The notes beneath the pieces were generated by a model. That model was given only the letters and a program-made list of their open reading frames with translations. It ran no database searches and was not told the DNA's origin. From positions 2,194,001 to 2,258,000 of the forward strand of contig NZ_CACTIA010000005.1 in the NCBI RefSeq assembly GCF_902712915.1: 64,000 nt of DNA, read 5' to 3'. Made by a program: the position numbers and the translations under genes. Below are positions 54,396 through 63,455 of this stretch, piece after piece (positions within the stretch are counted from its first letter, which is position 1; every line of letters starts with the position of its first letter). This DNA is from Acidiphilium sp. C61. Lineage in GTDB: Bacteria > Pseudomonadota > Alphaproteobacteria > Acetobacterales > Acetobacteraceae.

Positions 54396-56069
54396 TCAAA
54401 CCGTCGGCGAGCCGAACGACAGCGATGGCGCGGCATGCGGCTTCTTGCACATGTCAGCACAATCGCTGTCGAGCGAGCAGCAGAGCGAGCAGATGCTGCC
54501 CTTGTGAAATGGGCATCCGGTCATGTCCTCCGGCTCGTATTCGAAGCCGCAGGCAACGCAGTTCATCGCGGTATGCCCGACACCCGGATGATAGGAGGGG
54601 TCACGCGCGATGTAGTATCTACCCTTAGTGATGACCGCGACGATCGGCGACAGCACGAACGCAACGGCCAAAGCGATGAAGGAGGAGAAGGCGGCCGCAT
54701 AGGCGCCGAAGACACCGAAGAACGCGAGCACCGAGATGATCGAGGCGATCACCATCGAGCCGAACCCGACCGGATTGAAATTGTAGAGATGCGCACGCTT
54801 GAACTCGACGTAGGACGGGCTGAGCTTGAGCAGCGGCTTGTTGATCACGAGATCCGCCGTCACCGCGCCGATCCAGGCAACAGCGACGTTCGAGTAAAAG
54901 CCGAGGATCTTGCCGAGGAAGTGGAACATGTTGAGTTCCATCATCGTCAAGGAAATGCCGATATTGAGGAAGATGTAGACGAAGCGCCCCGGATGAGCGT
55001 GCAACAGGCGGGAGAAGAAGTTGGACCACGAAAGCGAGCCTGAATAGGCGTTCGTGACGTTGATCTTGATCTGGGAGAGGATGACGAAGAATGTCGCCAC
55101 GCTAATCGCCAACATCCCGGCGCCGAACATCGAGGTGAAGCCGGCATGATACATCTGGATCGGCTCGTTCGCCTGCGCCAACGGGGTTCCGTGTGATACC
55201 GCGACGGAGGCAAAGAACGAGCCCATGAGCTGTTTGGTGGCACCGAGAATGACCCAACCGGGGCCGGCGCCGAGCACGGCGAGCCACCAGCCGATCGAGT
55301 TTTTCTCCGTCTTGTCCGGCATGAAGCGGAGATAGTCGGCTTGTTCGCCAATCTGCGCGATCAGCGACAGTGCGATCCCGGCGGCGGAGCCGAACAGCAG
55401 CGGATTGAAGCCTGAGCCGCTCGGCGACGAACCGGCGAAGCCAATCCAGCCAGAAATAGCATGCGGATCGACGGCGAGCACTGCGATCGGCGGACTGAAC
55501 AGCAGAAACAGCCAGATCGGCTGGGTCCACACCTGCAGCTTGGAAAGCAGGGTCATACCGAAGGCAACGAGCGGAATGATCAATAGCGAGCCGACCGCGT
55601 AGCCGACGGGCAGCGGGATACCGAAATAGAGGTTGAATGCCTGCGCCATGATCGAACCTTCAAGAGCAAAGAAAATGAAGGTGAAACTGGCATAGATGAC
55701 CGAGGTTATGGTCGAGCCCAGATAGCCGAAACCCGCACCGCGGGTAAGCAGATCAACATCGACATTGTATTTCGCGCAATAATACGCGATCGGAATGCCG
55801 GTCAGGAAAATGACCGTCGCCGCCGCGAGGATGCCCCAGAACGCGTTGGCAAAGCCGAACTGCACGGCGAGAGAGCCGCCGATCGCCTGGTCGGCAAGAT
55901 AGGCAATCCCGCCCAGTGCTGCCGAGAACACGGCATATTGCGACCAGGTCCGGAAGCTCCGGGGCGCGTAGCGCAGGGAATAGTCCTCGATGACAGGATT
56001 ATTGACGAAGCGGTTGTAGGAACGCCGCGGCGCGGCGGGAGACATCTTGCCCGGTGTCGTTGTCGACAT
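54396..56069 (-). CDS. NCS1-family permease with C-terminal Cys-rich module (amide transporter candidate)
   Basis: The 557-residue protein has a cytosolic N-terminus ([27 protein letters not shown]), about 12 membrane segments of the NCS1 (purine/cytosine/allantoin permease) family with [32 protein letters not shown] and [20 protein letters not shown], and a cytosolic tail with a dense cysteine module: C-x2-C, then [10 protein letters not shown] and C-x3-C (residues about 510-545). That tail is not part of ordinary NCS1 carriers and recurs in the kinase at 57077. It probably imports short amides for AmiE and formamidase, though NCS1 substrates in general are nucleobases and ureides. Confidence 0.88.
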   Translation of the reverse strand: MSTTTPGKMSPAAPRRSYNRFVNNPVIEDYSLRYAPRSFRTWSQYAVFSAALGGIAYLADQAIGGSLAVQFGFANAFWGILAAATVIFLTGIPIAYYCAKYNVDVDLLTRGAGFGYLGSTITSVIYASFTFIFFALEGSIMAQAFNLYFGIPLPVGYAVGSLLIIPLVAFGMTLLSKLQVWTQPIWLFLLFSPPIAVLAVDPHAISGWIGFAGSSPSGSGFNPLLFGSAAGIALSLIAQIGEQADYLRFMPDKTEKNSIGWWLAVLGAGPGWVILGATKQLMGSFFASVAVSHGTPLAQANEPIQMYHAGFTSMFGAGMLAISVATFFVILSQIKINVTNAYSGSLSWSNFFSRLLHAHPGRFVYIFLNIGISLTMMELNMFHFLGKILGFYSNVAVAWIGAVTADLVINKPLLKLSPSYVEFKRAHLYNFNPVGFGSMVIASIISVLAFFGVFGAYAAAFSSFIALAVAFVLSPIVAVITKGRYYIARDPSYHPGVGHTAMNCVACGFEYEPEDMTGCPFHKGSICSLCCSLDSDCADMCKKPHAAPSLSFGSPTV

Positions 56070-56189
56070 GGTTCTGCCTTTCGAACGGAATAGAAGAATG
56101 CCGTGAATGGCAGAAGCAGATCACAGGACGCGCGCTTCGGGGCATGGGCCGTATTGCGATCCGGCCTTCGTGGAATCGCGTAATCGGGG

Positions 56190-57080
56190 CTACGTAGACC
56201 CGAGCGCCTTGAGAGCGGCGACGACGGCAGTCGCGCGGTTCTCGACACCAAGCTTGACGAATATCTGTTCGAGATGCTTGTCGACCGTACGTGGACTTAC
56301 CGTGAGGATTGTCCCGATATCGCGGTTCGACTTGCCACGCGCGAGCCAGAGCAGCACCTCAGCCTCACGCGGCGTCAGCGCCGCATGTGCCCGGAGCCGC
56401 GCGAGATCGCCGGCCACATCCTCGACTGTGACACGGAGCAGAAACTCATCCGCACCAATCTGGCCAAGCAGCACGAGTTCCACCGCGCGCCCGCCGGGGT
56501 CGAGCAGCCGGGTCTCGCTGCTGACTTCACGGGCGATGCGCTCGGTCAGCCAGTCGGCCGCCGTCTTCGGCAGCCTTTCGCCAGCGCCGAGTCCGGTCAA
56601 TTCAGCTGCCTGTCGGGTGCTCCACAGTACTTGCCCGCCGCGATCGGCCGCGAGGAGGAAGCGACCAGACGCATCCATTGCCGCCTGCACGCTTCGGGTG
56701 AGCCCTGCATTGGCAAGATGTACTTTGAGCCGCGCGACGACTTCATCCGGCCGGACCGGCTTGGTGACATAGTCGACGCCGCCAGCCTGCAATCCGTCGA
56801 TCACGTTGTTAGTCTCGGTGAGGCCGGTCATGAAGATGACCGGCACGAGGCCGCACCCCGGAATCTGCTTCATCCGCCGACATGTTTCGAAACCGTCGAT
56901 GCCAGGCAACATGGCGTCGAGCATCACGGCGTCAGGCGTGATGCGCGCCATCACCGCAAGCGCCATCTCGCCCTGTAGAGCGACGAGCACATTGTAGCCG
57001 GCCTTTTCCAGCGTCTCGCTCAGCAGGCCGAGCATCGCAGGATCGTCATCGACGACGAGGATTGTCGGGCGGAAACTCAT
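56190..57080 (-). CDS. Response regulator with LuxR-type HTH
   Basis: The 296-residue protein has an N-terminal receiver (ILVVDDDPAMLGLLSETLEKAG, phospho-Asp in AVMLDAMLPGIDGF, MTGLTE, Lys in DYVTKPV), a central PAS-like segment (ASGRFLLAADRGGQVLWSTRQAAELTG) and a C-terminal LuxR HTH (LTPREAEVLLWLARGKSNRDIGTILTVSPRTVDKHLEQIFVKLGV). It is encoded immediately after the permease-kinase; the kinase stop and this start share ATGA. It should be the partner of that kinase and the activator of the amide genes on either side. Confidence 0.92.
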   Translation of the reverse strand: MSFRPTILVVDDDPAMLGLLSETLEKAGYNVLVALQGEMALAVMARITPDAVMLDAMLPGIDGFETCRRMKQIPGCGLVPVIFMTGLTETNNVIDGLQAGGVDYVTKPVRPDEVVARLKVHLANAGLTRSVQAAMDASGRFLLAADRGGQVLWSTRQAAELTGLGAGERLPKTAADWLTERIAREVSSETRLLDPGGRAVELVLLGQIGADEFLLRVTVEDVAGDLARLRAHAALTPREAEVLLWLARGKSNRDIGTILTVSPRTVDKHLEQIFVKLGVENRATAVVAALKALGST

Positions 57081-60000
57081 TCTACTTCCCCGCCGAGAGA
57101 GGCGAGCAGCCCCGCCAATTCGACCAGCCGGAAGGCATCGAGCTTGGCACGTAGAACGCCGACCGGTGCCGCCAGGTCGGGATCGCTGTCGGCGATTTCG
57201 TCAAGCCGCGCCCGCAAGGGACGGAGAAATCCGATTTCGGCGAGGCGACGCAGATCAACGGCGTAGGGTGCCAGCCGCGAGAGGTCTGGCCTGCTCCCGG
57301 CGCCAGCCGGCAGGGGCTCGGATTGGTCGGACGTCCACTCGATGCGCAACGAGGCGCCGATCGTTGCCAGCAGCGACCGGAGGTCTACCGGCTTGGCAAG
57401 CGCGTCGTAGAACGGATGCGGGGCCTTTCGCCGGCGCACGATTTCACCCGCGTCGGCCGATAGCAGGATAATCGGCGTCGACTCGTGACCGCTTGCGCGA
57501 AGTCGTGCAGCGAGTTCGGCGCCGCTGATGTCGGGCATCGAAAGATCGACGATGAACAGGTCGGGGTTTGCTGATGCCGCGAGACGCAGACATCCCTCGG
57601 CATCCGGCGCCGTCAGTACATCAAAGCCGAGAGGGCCCAGCGCATCCACGATCAGGGTGCGGTGCAGAACGTTGTCGTCCGTCACCAGAATGCGGCGACG
57701 GCGTCCGACATAGCCAGTGAAGACCGGCCGGGGTGAAGCGACCATGACGCCGGGGCCGCGGTGCGAAAGCATCAGCCGCAACGTGAAGCGGCTGCCGCAG
57801 CCAGGCGACGAGGTTACGGTCACTTCGCCGCCCAGGATCTGGGCGAGCAGCTTCGTGATCGTGAGGCCCAGCCCGATCCCGGGCGGCGCCGCGCCATCGC
57901 CGGCCGACAGGCGCTCGAACGGCTCGAAGATGCGCGCGACATCGGCATCGGCGATCCCTGGCCCGGTGTCGCTGACCATGAACTCGGCCACCTCGCCCGG
58001 CACCCTGACGGTGAGCCGGACCTCGCCTTCCCGGGTGAACTTGATCGCGTTCGACAACAGGTTGATCAGGATCTGGCGCAGCCGCGTTGGGTCAGTCATG
58101 ACCGTTTCGGGCAACGTATGCGGACAGTCGAACGTGAAGGTGATGCCGCGCCCTGCCGCCTGCAAGCTGAACATATCGGCGATCTGGGTCAGGAACTCGT
58201 GCAGGCGAACCGGCTGGCGCTCAAGCTCGATCCGACCGGCCTCGATCTTGGCAATATCCATCAGCCCCTCGATCAGGCCGGAGAGATGCTCGCCGGAGCG
58301 GCGTATGATCAGCATCTTGCGGCGAACGCCTTCGGGGAGGCTGCCGTCGATCTCGAGCAGCTGGGCATAGCCGAGGATCGCGTTCAGCGGCGAGCGCAAT
58401 TCATGGCTGACACCAACGACGAAGCGACTCTTCGCCAGGTTGGCAGCTTCGGCAACCTCGCAGGCGCGCGCCCGCTCAGCGTCGGTTCGGCGATGAGCCT
58501 CGATTTCGGCAAGCAAAAGCGCAGTCTGCTGCTCGACCTCCTGCTCCACCGCCTGGCGGGATTCGCGGGCCAATACAAACAGCCACGACACCACGCCTGC
58601 GATGATCGCGAGCACGAAGAAAGCATGCCAGCCAGTGAGCACAAGCAGGGCGGCGGCATCCGGGTCTGTCGGCTGCGCGAGCCAGACCAGCGTCAACAGA
58701 ACCAGTGCCAGGAAGCCGCATGAGGTCACGAACACAAGAATGAAACGCATGAGCGGCGGTGAAAGGTGCCGACGCAGGACGCCTGGAAGAACTGGTGCCA
58801 GCATCGAGGACAGTTGCGCGCCGTAGCGCCCGTGCGGCTTGCAGGCGTCGTTGCAGCGGGCCTCCAGCGAGCAGCATAGCGAACAAATCGGCGCCGCATA
58901 CACAGGACAATGGGCCATGTCGGCGATCTCGAACTCTTTGGCGCAGACGCCGCATTGGCACTCTGCCCCCCCGGCATGATCCGGTGGCGCGCGCCGGGCG
59001 AGGTAAAACCGCCCACCGGTCGCCGCGGCAATCGCGGGGGCTGCAAGGATCGCGGTCGCGAGCGCCAGCACCGGCGCAAACGCATGCAGGACCGGGCCCA
59101 TCACCCCCCGCATCGCGATTCCACCCGCCGTCACCGCGAGCAGCATCGCTCCGAGCCCCACGGGGTTGAGGTCATAGAGATATGCGCGCTTGAATTCGAT
59201 TGCCGGTGGCGCAAGCCCGAGCGGCTTGGCGATCGCGAGGTCGCCAAAGATGGAGCCGACCCAAGCACAGGCCAACACCGAGTAGAAGGAGAGGATCGGC
59301 TCGATGGCATGGTAGATGCCAAGATCCATTAGCAGCAACGCGATCGACACGTTGAACCCCATCCAGACGATACGCCCCGGATGGCGGTGGGTCAGGCGGG
59401 AGAAGAAGTTCGACCAGGCGATCGACCCCGCATAGGCATTGGTGACGTTGATCTTCAGCTGCGCCACGAGCACGAGCGCCACCGTAAGCGGCAGAGCCAC
59501 CCTGCCGATACCGGGCGGCAGGATCGTCTGCCACGCCACGAGATACATCACGACTGGCTGGCCCGCGGCGCGCCCGGCCCCGCTGTGTACCGCGAGGACG
59601 ACAAGCAGTGAGCCGGCGAGCAGTTTGATAACCGCTGGCACCACCCAGCCGGGCCCGGCAAGCGCAACCGCACTCCACCAGCGGATGCGCCCGCCAGGCC
59701 GCGGTGATGGCAGAAAGCGCAGGAAATCCACCTGTTCGCCGATCTGGACCACCAACGACATAATAACCGAGAGGGCCGCTCCGAAGTGGAGAGGGTCGAA
59801 CGGCGCACCATAGCTGTGCCAGACACCGAGATCGAGCCTGCCGGCGGCAGCGGCAATCATCAGACCCAGCAGCGGCATGAAATTGAGAACGAGCCATGCA
59901 CTGCGGGTGCGAGACTGAAACCGGCTTATGAAAGTGATGCCAAACGCCACCATGGGCAGCACCACGAGCGCGGCAACGATGTTGCCCAGCCAGGCGGGGA

Positions 60001-60484
60001 CGCCGAAGCAGTAGGCAAGCATCCCGCTAACAATCGACGCTTCTATCGCGAAGAATATGAACGTGAACGACGCGTAGATCAGCGAGGTGATGGTCGAACC
60101 GAGATAGCCGAAGCCGGCGCCGCGGGTCAGAAGATCGATATCCACCCCGGCCCGTGCCGCGACCGCGGCAATCGGCCCTGCCGTCAGTCCGATGAGCAGT
60201 GCGCCGACGATGATCGCCGGTATTGCGTTGCTGGCGCCATAGGCGAGTGTGACTGTACCGCCGATCGCCTCAAGGGCGAGGAAGGCGGTCGCACCGAACG
60301 CAGTGTCGGCAACGCGGCCAGGTGAAAAGCGGCGCGCCCGATTGGCCGTGAAGCGGAGAGCGTAATCCTCCATCGTCTCGTTGCCGACCCACTGATTGTA
60401 GGTCCGTCTCGGGGGCGTGATACGCTGGCGCACGTTCAAGCGCTGTCCTTTCGGTCCTGCGGCGTATCCTCCCCTGACAACCAT
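57077..60484 (-). CDS. NCS1 permease-histidine kinase-receiver fusion (transceptor kinase)
   Basis: The 1,135-residue protein has: residues about 25-490, a complete NCS1 permease with motifs identical to the neighbouring carrier ([51 protein letters not shown]); about 508-550, the Cys-rich module ([26 protein letters not shown]); about 575-650, two more membrane helices; a coiled coil; HisKA with H694 in VGVSHELRSPLNAILGYAQ; HATPase with NLLSNAIKF, DTGPGIAD and GIGLGLTITK; then a receiver with Asp980 (FIVDLSMPDISG) and a helical tail. It is analogous to CbrA, which uses an SSS-type permease. Start uncertain: ATG at 60484, or TTG at 60439 after AAAGGACAGCGC. Probably senses an amide or its transport. 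Confidence 0.92.
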   Translation of the reverse strand: MVVRGGYAAGPKGQRLNVRQRITPPRRTYNQWVGNETMEDYALRFTANRARRFSPGRVADTAFGATAFLALEAIGGTVTLAYGASNAIPAIIVGALLIGLTAGPIAAVAARAGVDIDLLTRGAGFGYLGSTITSLIYASFTFIFFAIEASIVSGMLAYCFGVPAWLGNIVAALVVLPMVAFGITFISRFQSRTRSAWLVLNFMPLLGLMIAAAAGRLDLGVWHSYGAPFDPLHFGAALSVIMSLVVQIGEQVDFLRFLPSPRPGGRIRWWSAVALAGPGWVVPAVIKLLAGSLLVVLAVHSGAGRAAGQPVVMYLVAWQTILPPGIGRVALPLTVALVLVAQLKINVTNAYAGSIAWSNFFSRLTHRHPGRIVWMGFNVSIALLLMDLGIYHAIEPILSFYSVLACAWVGSIFGDLAIAKPLGLAPPAIEFKRAYLYDLNPVGLGAMLLAVTAGGIAMRGVMGPVLHAFAPVLALATAILAAPAIAAATGGRFYLARRAPPDHAGGAECQCGVCAKEFEIADMAHCPVYAAPICSLCCSLEARCNDACKPHGRYGAQLSSMLAPVLPGVLRRHLSPPLMRFILVFVTSCGFLALVLLTLVWLAQPTDPDAAALLVLTGWHAFFVLAIIAGVVSWLFVLARESRQAVEQEVEQQTALLLAEIEAHRRTDAERARACEVAEAANLAKSRFVVGVSHELRSPLNAILGYAQLLEIDGSLPEGVRRKMLIIRRSGEHLSGLIEGLMDIAKIEAGRIELERQPVRLHEFLTQIADMFSLQAAGRGITFTFDCPHTLPETVMTDPTRLRQILINLLSNAIKFTREGEVRLTVRVPGEVAEFMVSDTGPGIADADVARIFEPFERLSAGDGAAPPGIGLGLTITKLLAQILGGEVTVTSSPGCGSRFTLRLMLSHRGPGVMVASPRPVFTGYVGRRRRILVTDDNVLHRTLIVDALGPLGFDVLTAPDAEGCLRLAASANPDLFIVDLSMPDISGAELAARLRASGHESTPIILLSADAGEIVRRRKAPHPFYDALAKPVDLRSLLATIGASLRIEWTSDQSEPLPAGAGSRPDLSRLAPYAVDLRRLAEIGFLRPLRARLDEIADSDPDLAAPVGVLRAKLDAFRLVELAGLLASLGGEVE

Positions 60485-60553
60485 CTCGCCGCTTCGGTGG
60501 AATGACGTGGCGGATCGTTGACTGATTCATCACCCGCGGAAGTGCTTATGCAT

Positions 60554-60571
60554 ATACGGCGAACGCCGTAT
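60554..60571. promoter_or_regulatory. 18-bp perfect palindrome between the kinase and formamidase genes
   Basis: ATACGGCG-AA-CGCCGTAT is centred in the 151-base divergent region, 65 bases before fmdA. Its dyad form and place suit an operator for the LuxR-type regulator. A half-site-like GCCGTATT occurs upstream of the NCS1 permease near 56148. Confidence 0.55.
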
Positions 60572-60635
60572 TCAATCCCGGCCCGATTTTGTCGACGGTC
60601 TGTGCAGATTTTGCAGCACATAAAAGGAGCATTCC

Positions 60636-61868
60636 GTGACGGAAACCCTGATCAAGGTCGACCTTGCCGGTTCGCCCTACGACAACGACATGATCCACAA
60701 TCGCTGGCATCCGGATATCCCGATGGTGGCCACGGTCAAACCTGGCGACGATTTCATCCTCGAATGCTTCGATTGGACCGGCGGGTTCATCAAGAACAAC
60801 GAAAGCGCCGCCGATGTGCGCGACATTGATCTGAGCACCGTCCATTTCCTCTCCGGTCCGGTCGCCGTCGAGGGGGCGGAGCCCGGCGATCTCCTTGTCG
60901 TGGACATTCTCGACATCGGGACTCTCCCCGGTAATGAGTGGGGATTCAATGGCTTCTTCTCGAAGCAGAACGGCGGTGGCTTCCTGACGGACCATTTCCC
61001 GCAGGCCCAGAAATCGATCTGGGACGTCAAGGGAATGTTCACCAGCTCACGACACGTCCCGGGTGTGCGCTTTGCCGGGCTGATCCATCCGGGCCTGATC
61101 GGCTGCCTGCCGGACGCGAAGCTGCTCGAAACCTGGAATGCGCGGGAGAACGCACTCATCGCGACCAACCCGACGCGTGTGCCGCCGCTGGCCAATCCAC
61201 CGTTTCCGTCCACCGCACACATGGGTCGGCTCACCGGCGAAGCACGCACCGCCGCCGCGGCGACCGGTGCGCGCACCGTGCCGCCGCGCGAACATGGCGG
61301 CAATTGCGACATCAAGGACCTTTCCCGCGGTGCCCGCGTCTATTTCCCGGTCTATGTAAAAGGTGCCGGGCTGTCGGTGGGCGACCTGCATTTCAGCCAG
61401 GGCGACGGCGAGATCACCTTTTGTGGCGCGATCGAGATGCCTGGCTGGATTCATCTCGGGGTCCACAGCCTGATCAAGGGTGGGATGGCGAAATACGGGA
61501 TCAAGAACCCGATCTTCAAGCCGAGCCCGATCAAGCCGGACTATAACGACTTCCTGATCTTCGAGGGTATCTCCGTCGATGATCACGGCGGCCAGCATTA
61601 CCTCGACGTGTTCGTGGCCTATCAGCAGGCTTGCCTGAACGCGATCAACTATCTGACGAAGTTCGGGTACTCTCCGGCCCAGGCCTATGCCATTCTCGGG
61701 ACCGCACCGGTACACGGGCACATCTCGGGCGTCGTCGATATCCCGAACGCCTGCGCGACCCTGTATCTGCCAACCGAGATTTTCGATTTCGACATCAACC
61801 CCGGCGCCGAAGGTCCGACAGTGCAGGCCCTCGGCGGTGCCGACGTCCTGCTTGCGCCCGATCTCTGA
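60636..61868 (+). CDS. fmdA: Formamidase
   Basis: The 410-residue protein belongs to the FmdA/AmdA acetamidase-formamidase family: TETLIKVDLAGSPYDNDMIHNRWHPDIPMVATVKPGD, VRFAGLIHPGLIGCLPDAKLLETWN, PPREHGGNCDIKDLSRGARVYFPVYV and GDGEITFCGAIEMPG. It hydrolyses formamide to formate and ammonia in the cytoplasm. The start is a GTG after AAAGGAGCATTCC. It is divergent from the permease-kinase gene, so the 18-bp palindrome may control both. Confidence 0.95.
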   Translation: MTETLIKVDLAGSPYDNDMIHNRWHPDIPMVATVKPGDDFILECFDWTGGFIKNNESAADVRDIDLSTVHFLSGPVAVEGAEPGDLLVVDILDIGTLPGNEWGFNGFFSKQNGGGFLTDHFPQAQKSIWDVKGMFTSSRHVPGVRFAGLIHPGLIGCLPDAKLLETWNARENALIATNPTRVPPLANPPFPSTAHMGRLTGEARTAAAATGARTVPPREHGGNCDIKDLSRGARVYFPVYVKGAGLSVGDLHFSQGDGEITFCGAIEMPGWIHLGVHSLIKGGMAKYGIKNPIFKPSPIKPDYNDFLIFEGISVDDHGGQHYLDVFVAYQQACLNAINYLTKFGYSPAQAYAILGTAPVHGHISGVVDIPNACATLYLPTEIFDFDINPGAEGPTVQALGGADVLLAPDL

Positions 61869-61882
61869 CGGAGGATCATGCC

Positions 61883-62212
61883 ATGCCGGTCTATGATTAC
61901 GAATGTAAGAGTTGCGGCACGTTCGAGGCGCTTGCGCCGATGGCAGAATACAAGCGCTGTCAGCCCTGTCCGGGATGCGGCGCCTCGGCTGAGCGGGTGC
62001 TGATCTCGGCACCAATGCTGACGACACTCTCGGCTGCGCGCCGCACCGCATTCGCGGTCAACGAGCGGAGTGCCCATGCTCCGGACACCAGCCGACGGAG
62101 CGGCCGTCACCCGGCCGGTTGCGGCTGCTGCAAACCCAAGACGAAGGCCGACGGCGCAACTGCGAACAAGTCCTTTCCCGGTCGGCGTCCGTGGATGATC
62201 AGTCATGCGTGA
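61883..62212 (+). CDS. fmdB: FmdB-family zinc-ribbon protein
   Basis: The 109-residue product begins MPVYDYECKSCGTFEALAPMAEYKRCQPCPGCGASAERVL, the FmdB/CxxC_CxxC regulatory domain, with C-x2-C and C-x2-C pairs. The C-terminal half has another Cys cluster (AGCGCCKP) and is basic. FmdB is found next to formamidase and has been proposed as a regulator; the biochemical role is not settled. It begins 14 bases after fmdA with GGAGGATCATGCC before it. Confidence 0.9.
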   Translation: MPVYDYECKSCGTFEALAPMAEYKRCQPCPGCGASAERVLISAPMLTTLSAARRTAFAVNERSAHAPDTSRRSGRHPAGCGCCKPKTKADGATANKSFPGRRPWMISHA

Positions 62213-62404
62213 ACAAAAGCGCGTCCCGCACCCGACGCCACGATGCCCGCCACCGTAACGCGGTGGCGGCGGTTCCGGTCTGGCGAAAAATGCCCCGTTT
62301 CAGTTGCCGGCTGATGGTCATGATTGACAGCCCTTGCAGGACCCAGCGATCTTTTAGGCGACATGACGGCAATCCGCATGCCGGCGGGATGTCGAGGGGG
62401 CCGG

Positions 62405-63403
62405 ATGGAGGCGAAAGGACAGAAACGGCTGGGCGCGACCATTCCTGTGCAGCGGATTTTGTGGGGGCTTGGCGCCGCCAATGTCGTGGCCTGGATCTGG
62501 GCGGCGGCTGCGTTCGGCGGGGCACCGCGGCTGCTCGGCATGGCGGGGCTGGCCTGGCTGTTCGGACTGCGGCACGCGATGGACGCGGACCATATCGCGG
62601 CGATCGACAATGCGGTGCGGCGGCTGGCCGGGCGCGGCCGGGCAGCGAGCCTCGCCGGGCTGTTCTTCTCGCTCGGGCATTCGAGCGTCGTCGTGCTGCT
62701 GGCGGCGGCGGTCTCGTTCGGGGCGGGGGCGCTGCGGGGGCATCTCGACAGCGTGACGCGCTATGGTGCGTGGGTCGGCACGATCGTCTCGGTCGGGTTT
62801 CTGGCGCTGATCGCCGGAGCGAATCTCGTGGCCTTGCGGGCGGAGACACGCGGCGCCGCGGCGCCTGGAGGCGTGCTGAGCTGGCTGGCACGGCCGCTGT
62901 TCCGCCTCGTGCGGCGGAGCCGGGACATGTATGCGATCGGGTTCCTGTTCGGCCTCGGCTTCGACACCGCGACGGAGATCGGGTTGCTCGCGCTCTCGGC
63001 CGCGGGGACGGCGCACGGGATTGCCGCGTGGCGGCTGATGGCGCTGCCGGCGCTGTTCACCGCTGGGATGTCGCTGGTCGATACCGCCGACAGCGCGCTG
63101 ATGACGCGGGCCTATGGCTGGGCGCTGCGCGACGGGCGGGTCCGGCGGCGGTATAACGTCACGTTGACGCTGGTATCCGCTGTCACCGCCGTGATCATCG
63201 GCGGCGTGGAACTGATCGGTCTGATGAAATCTTCGTTCGGGTACGGGCTCTCGCGGGCGGCGGCGCTGCTTGCCGCCCACTGGTCAGAGCTCGGCATGGC
63301 GATCGCGCTGATGCTGGCGGGACTGTTTCTGGCCGCGATCCGGCGCGCCCGGGCCGCGGCAAGGATTGCGGGCCGGAGTCCCCCGGGCGCGCCGCCCGGC
63401 TGA
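62405..63403 (+). CDS. High-affinity nickel/cobalt transporter (NiCoT family)
   Basis: The product is 332 residues from this ATG (GAGGGGGCCGG upstream); ATGs at 62363 and 62324 are alternatives. Eight membrane segments and the NiCoT signatures are present: LFGLRHAMDADHIAAIDNAVRR, LFFSLGHSSVV, LFGLGFDTATEIGLL and LFTAGMSLVDTADSALM. It takes up Ni(II) or Co(II) across the inner membrane. Why it follows the formamidase genes is unclear; no Ni enzyme or riboswitch is in view. The stop codon lies in one arm of a hairpin shared with the convergent gene. Confidence 0.92.
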   Translation: MEAKGQKRLGATIPVQRILWGLGAANVVAWIWAAAAFGGAPRLLGMAGLAWLFGLRHAMDADHIAAIDNAVRRLAGRGRAASLAGLFFSLGHSSVVVLLAAAVSFGAGALRGHLDSVTRYGAWVGTIVSVGFLALIAGANLVALRAETRGAAAPGGVLSWLARPLFRLVRRSRDMYAIGFLFGLGFDTATEIGLLALSAAGTAHGIAAWRLMALPALFTAGMSLVDTADSALMTRAYGWALRDGRVRRRYNVTLTLVSAVTAVIIGGVELIGLMKSSFGYGLSRAAALLAAHWSELGMAIALMLAGLFLAAIRRARAAARIAGRSPPGAPPG

Positions 63404-63455
63404 TACCTGCCCCCCCCCCACGCGCCTGGTTCCCAAGCAGGGGTGATCGTATCAG
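63400..63455. terminator. Bidirectional hairpin containing the stop codons of both convergent genes
   Basis: CTGATAC (63400-63406) pairs with GTATCAG (63449-63455), and inside this CCTGCCCC can pair with GCAGGGG. The TGA of the nickel transporter is in the left arm and the TGA of the alpha-E gene in the right arm. A C-run interrupts the structure. Confidence 0.5.
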
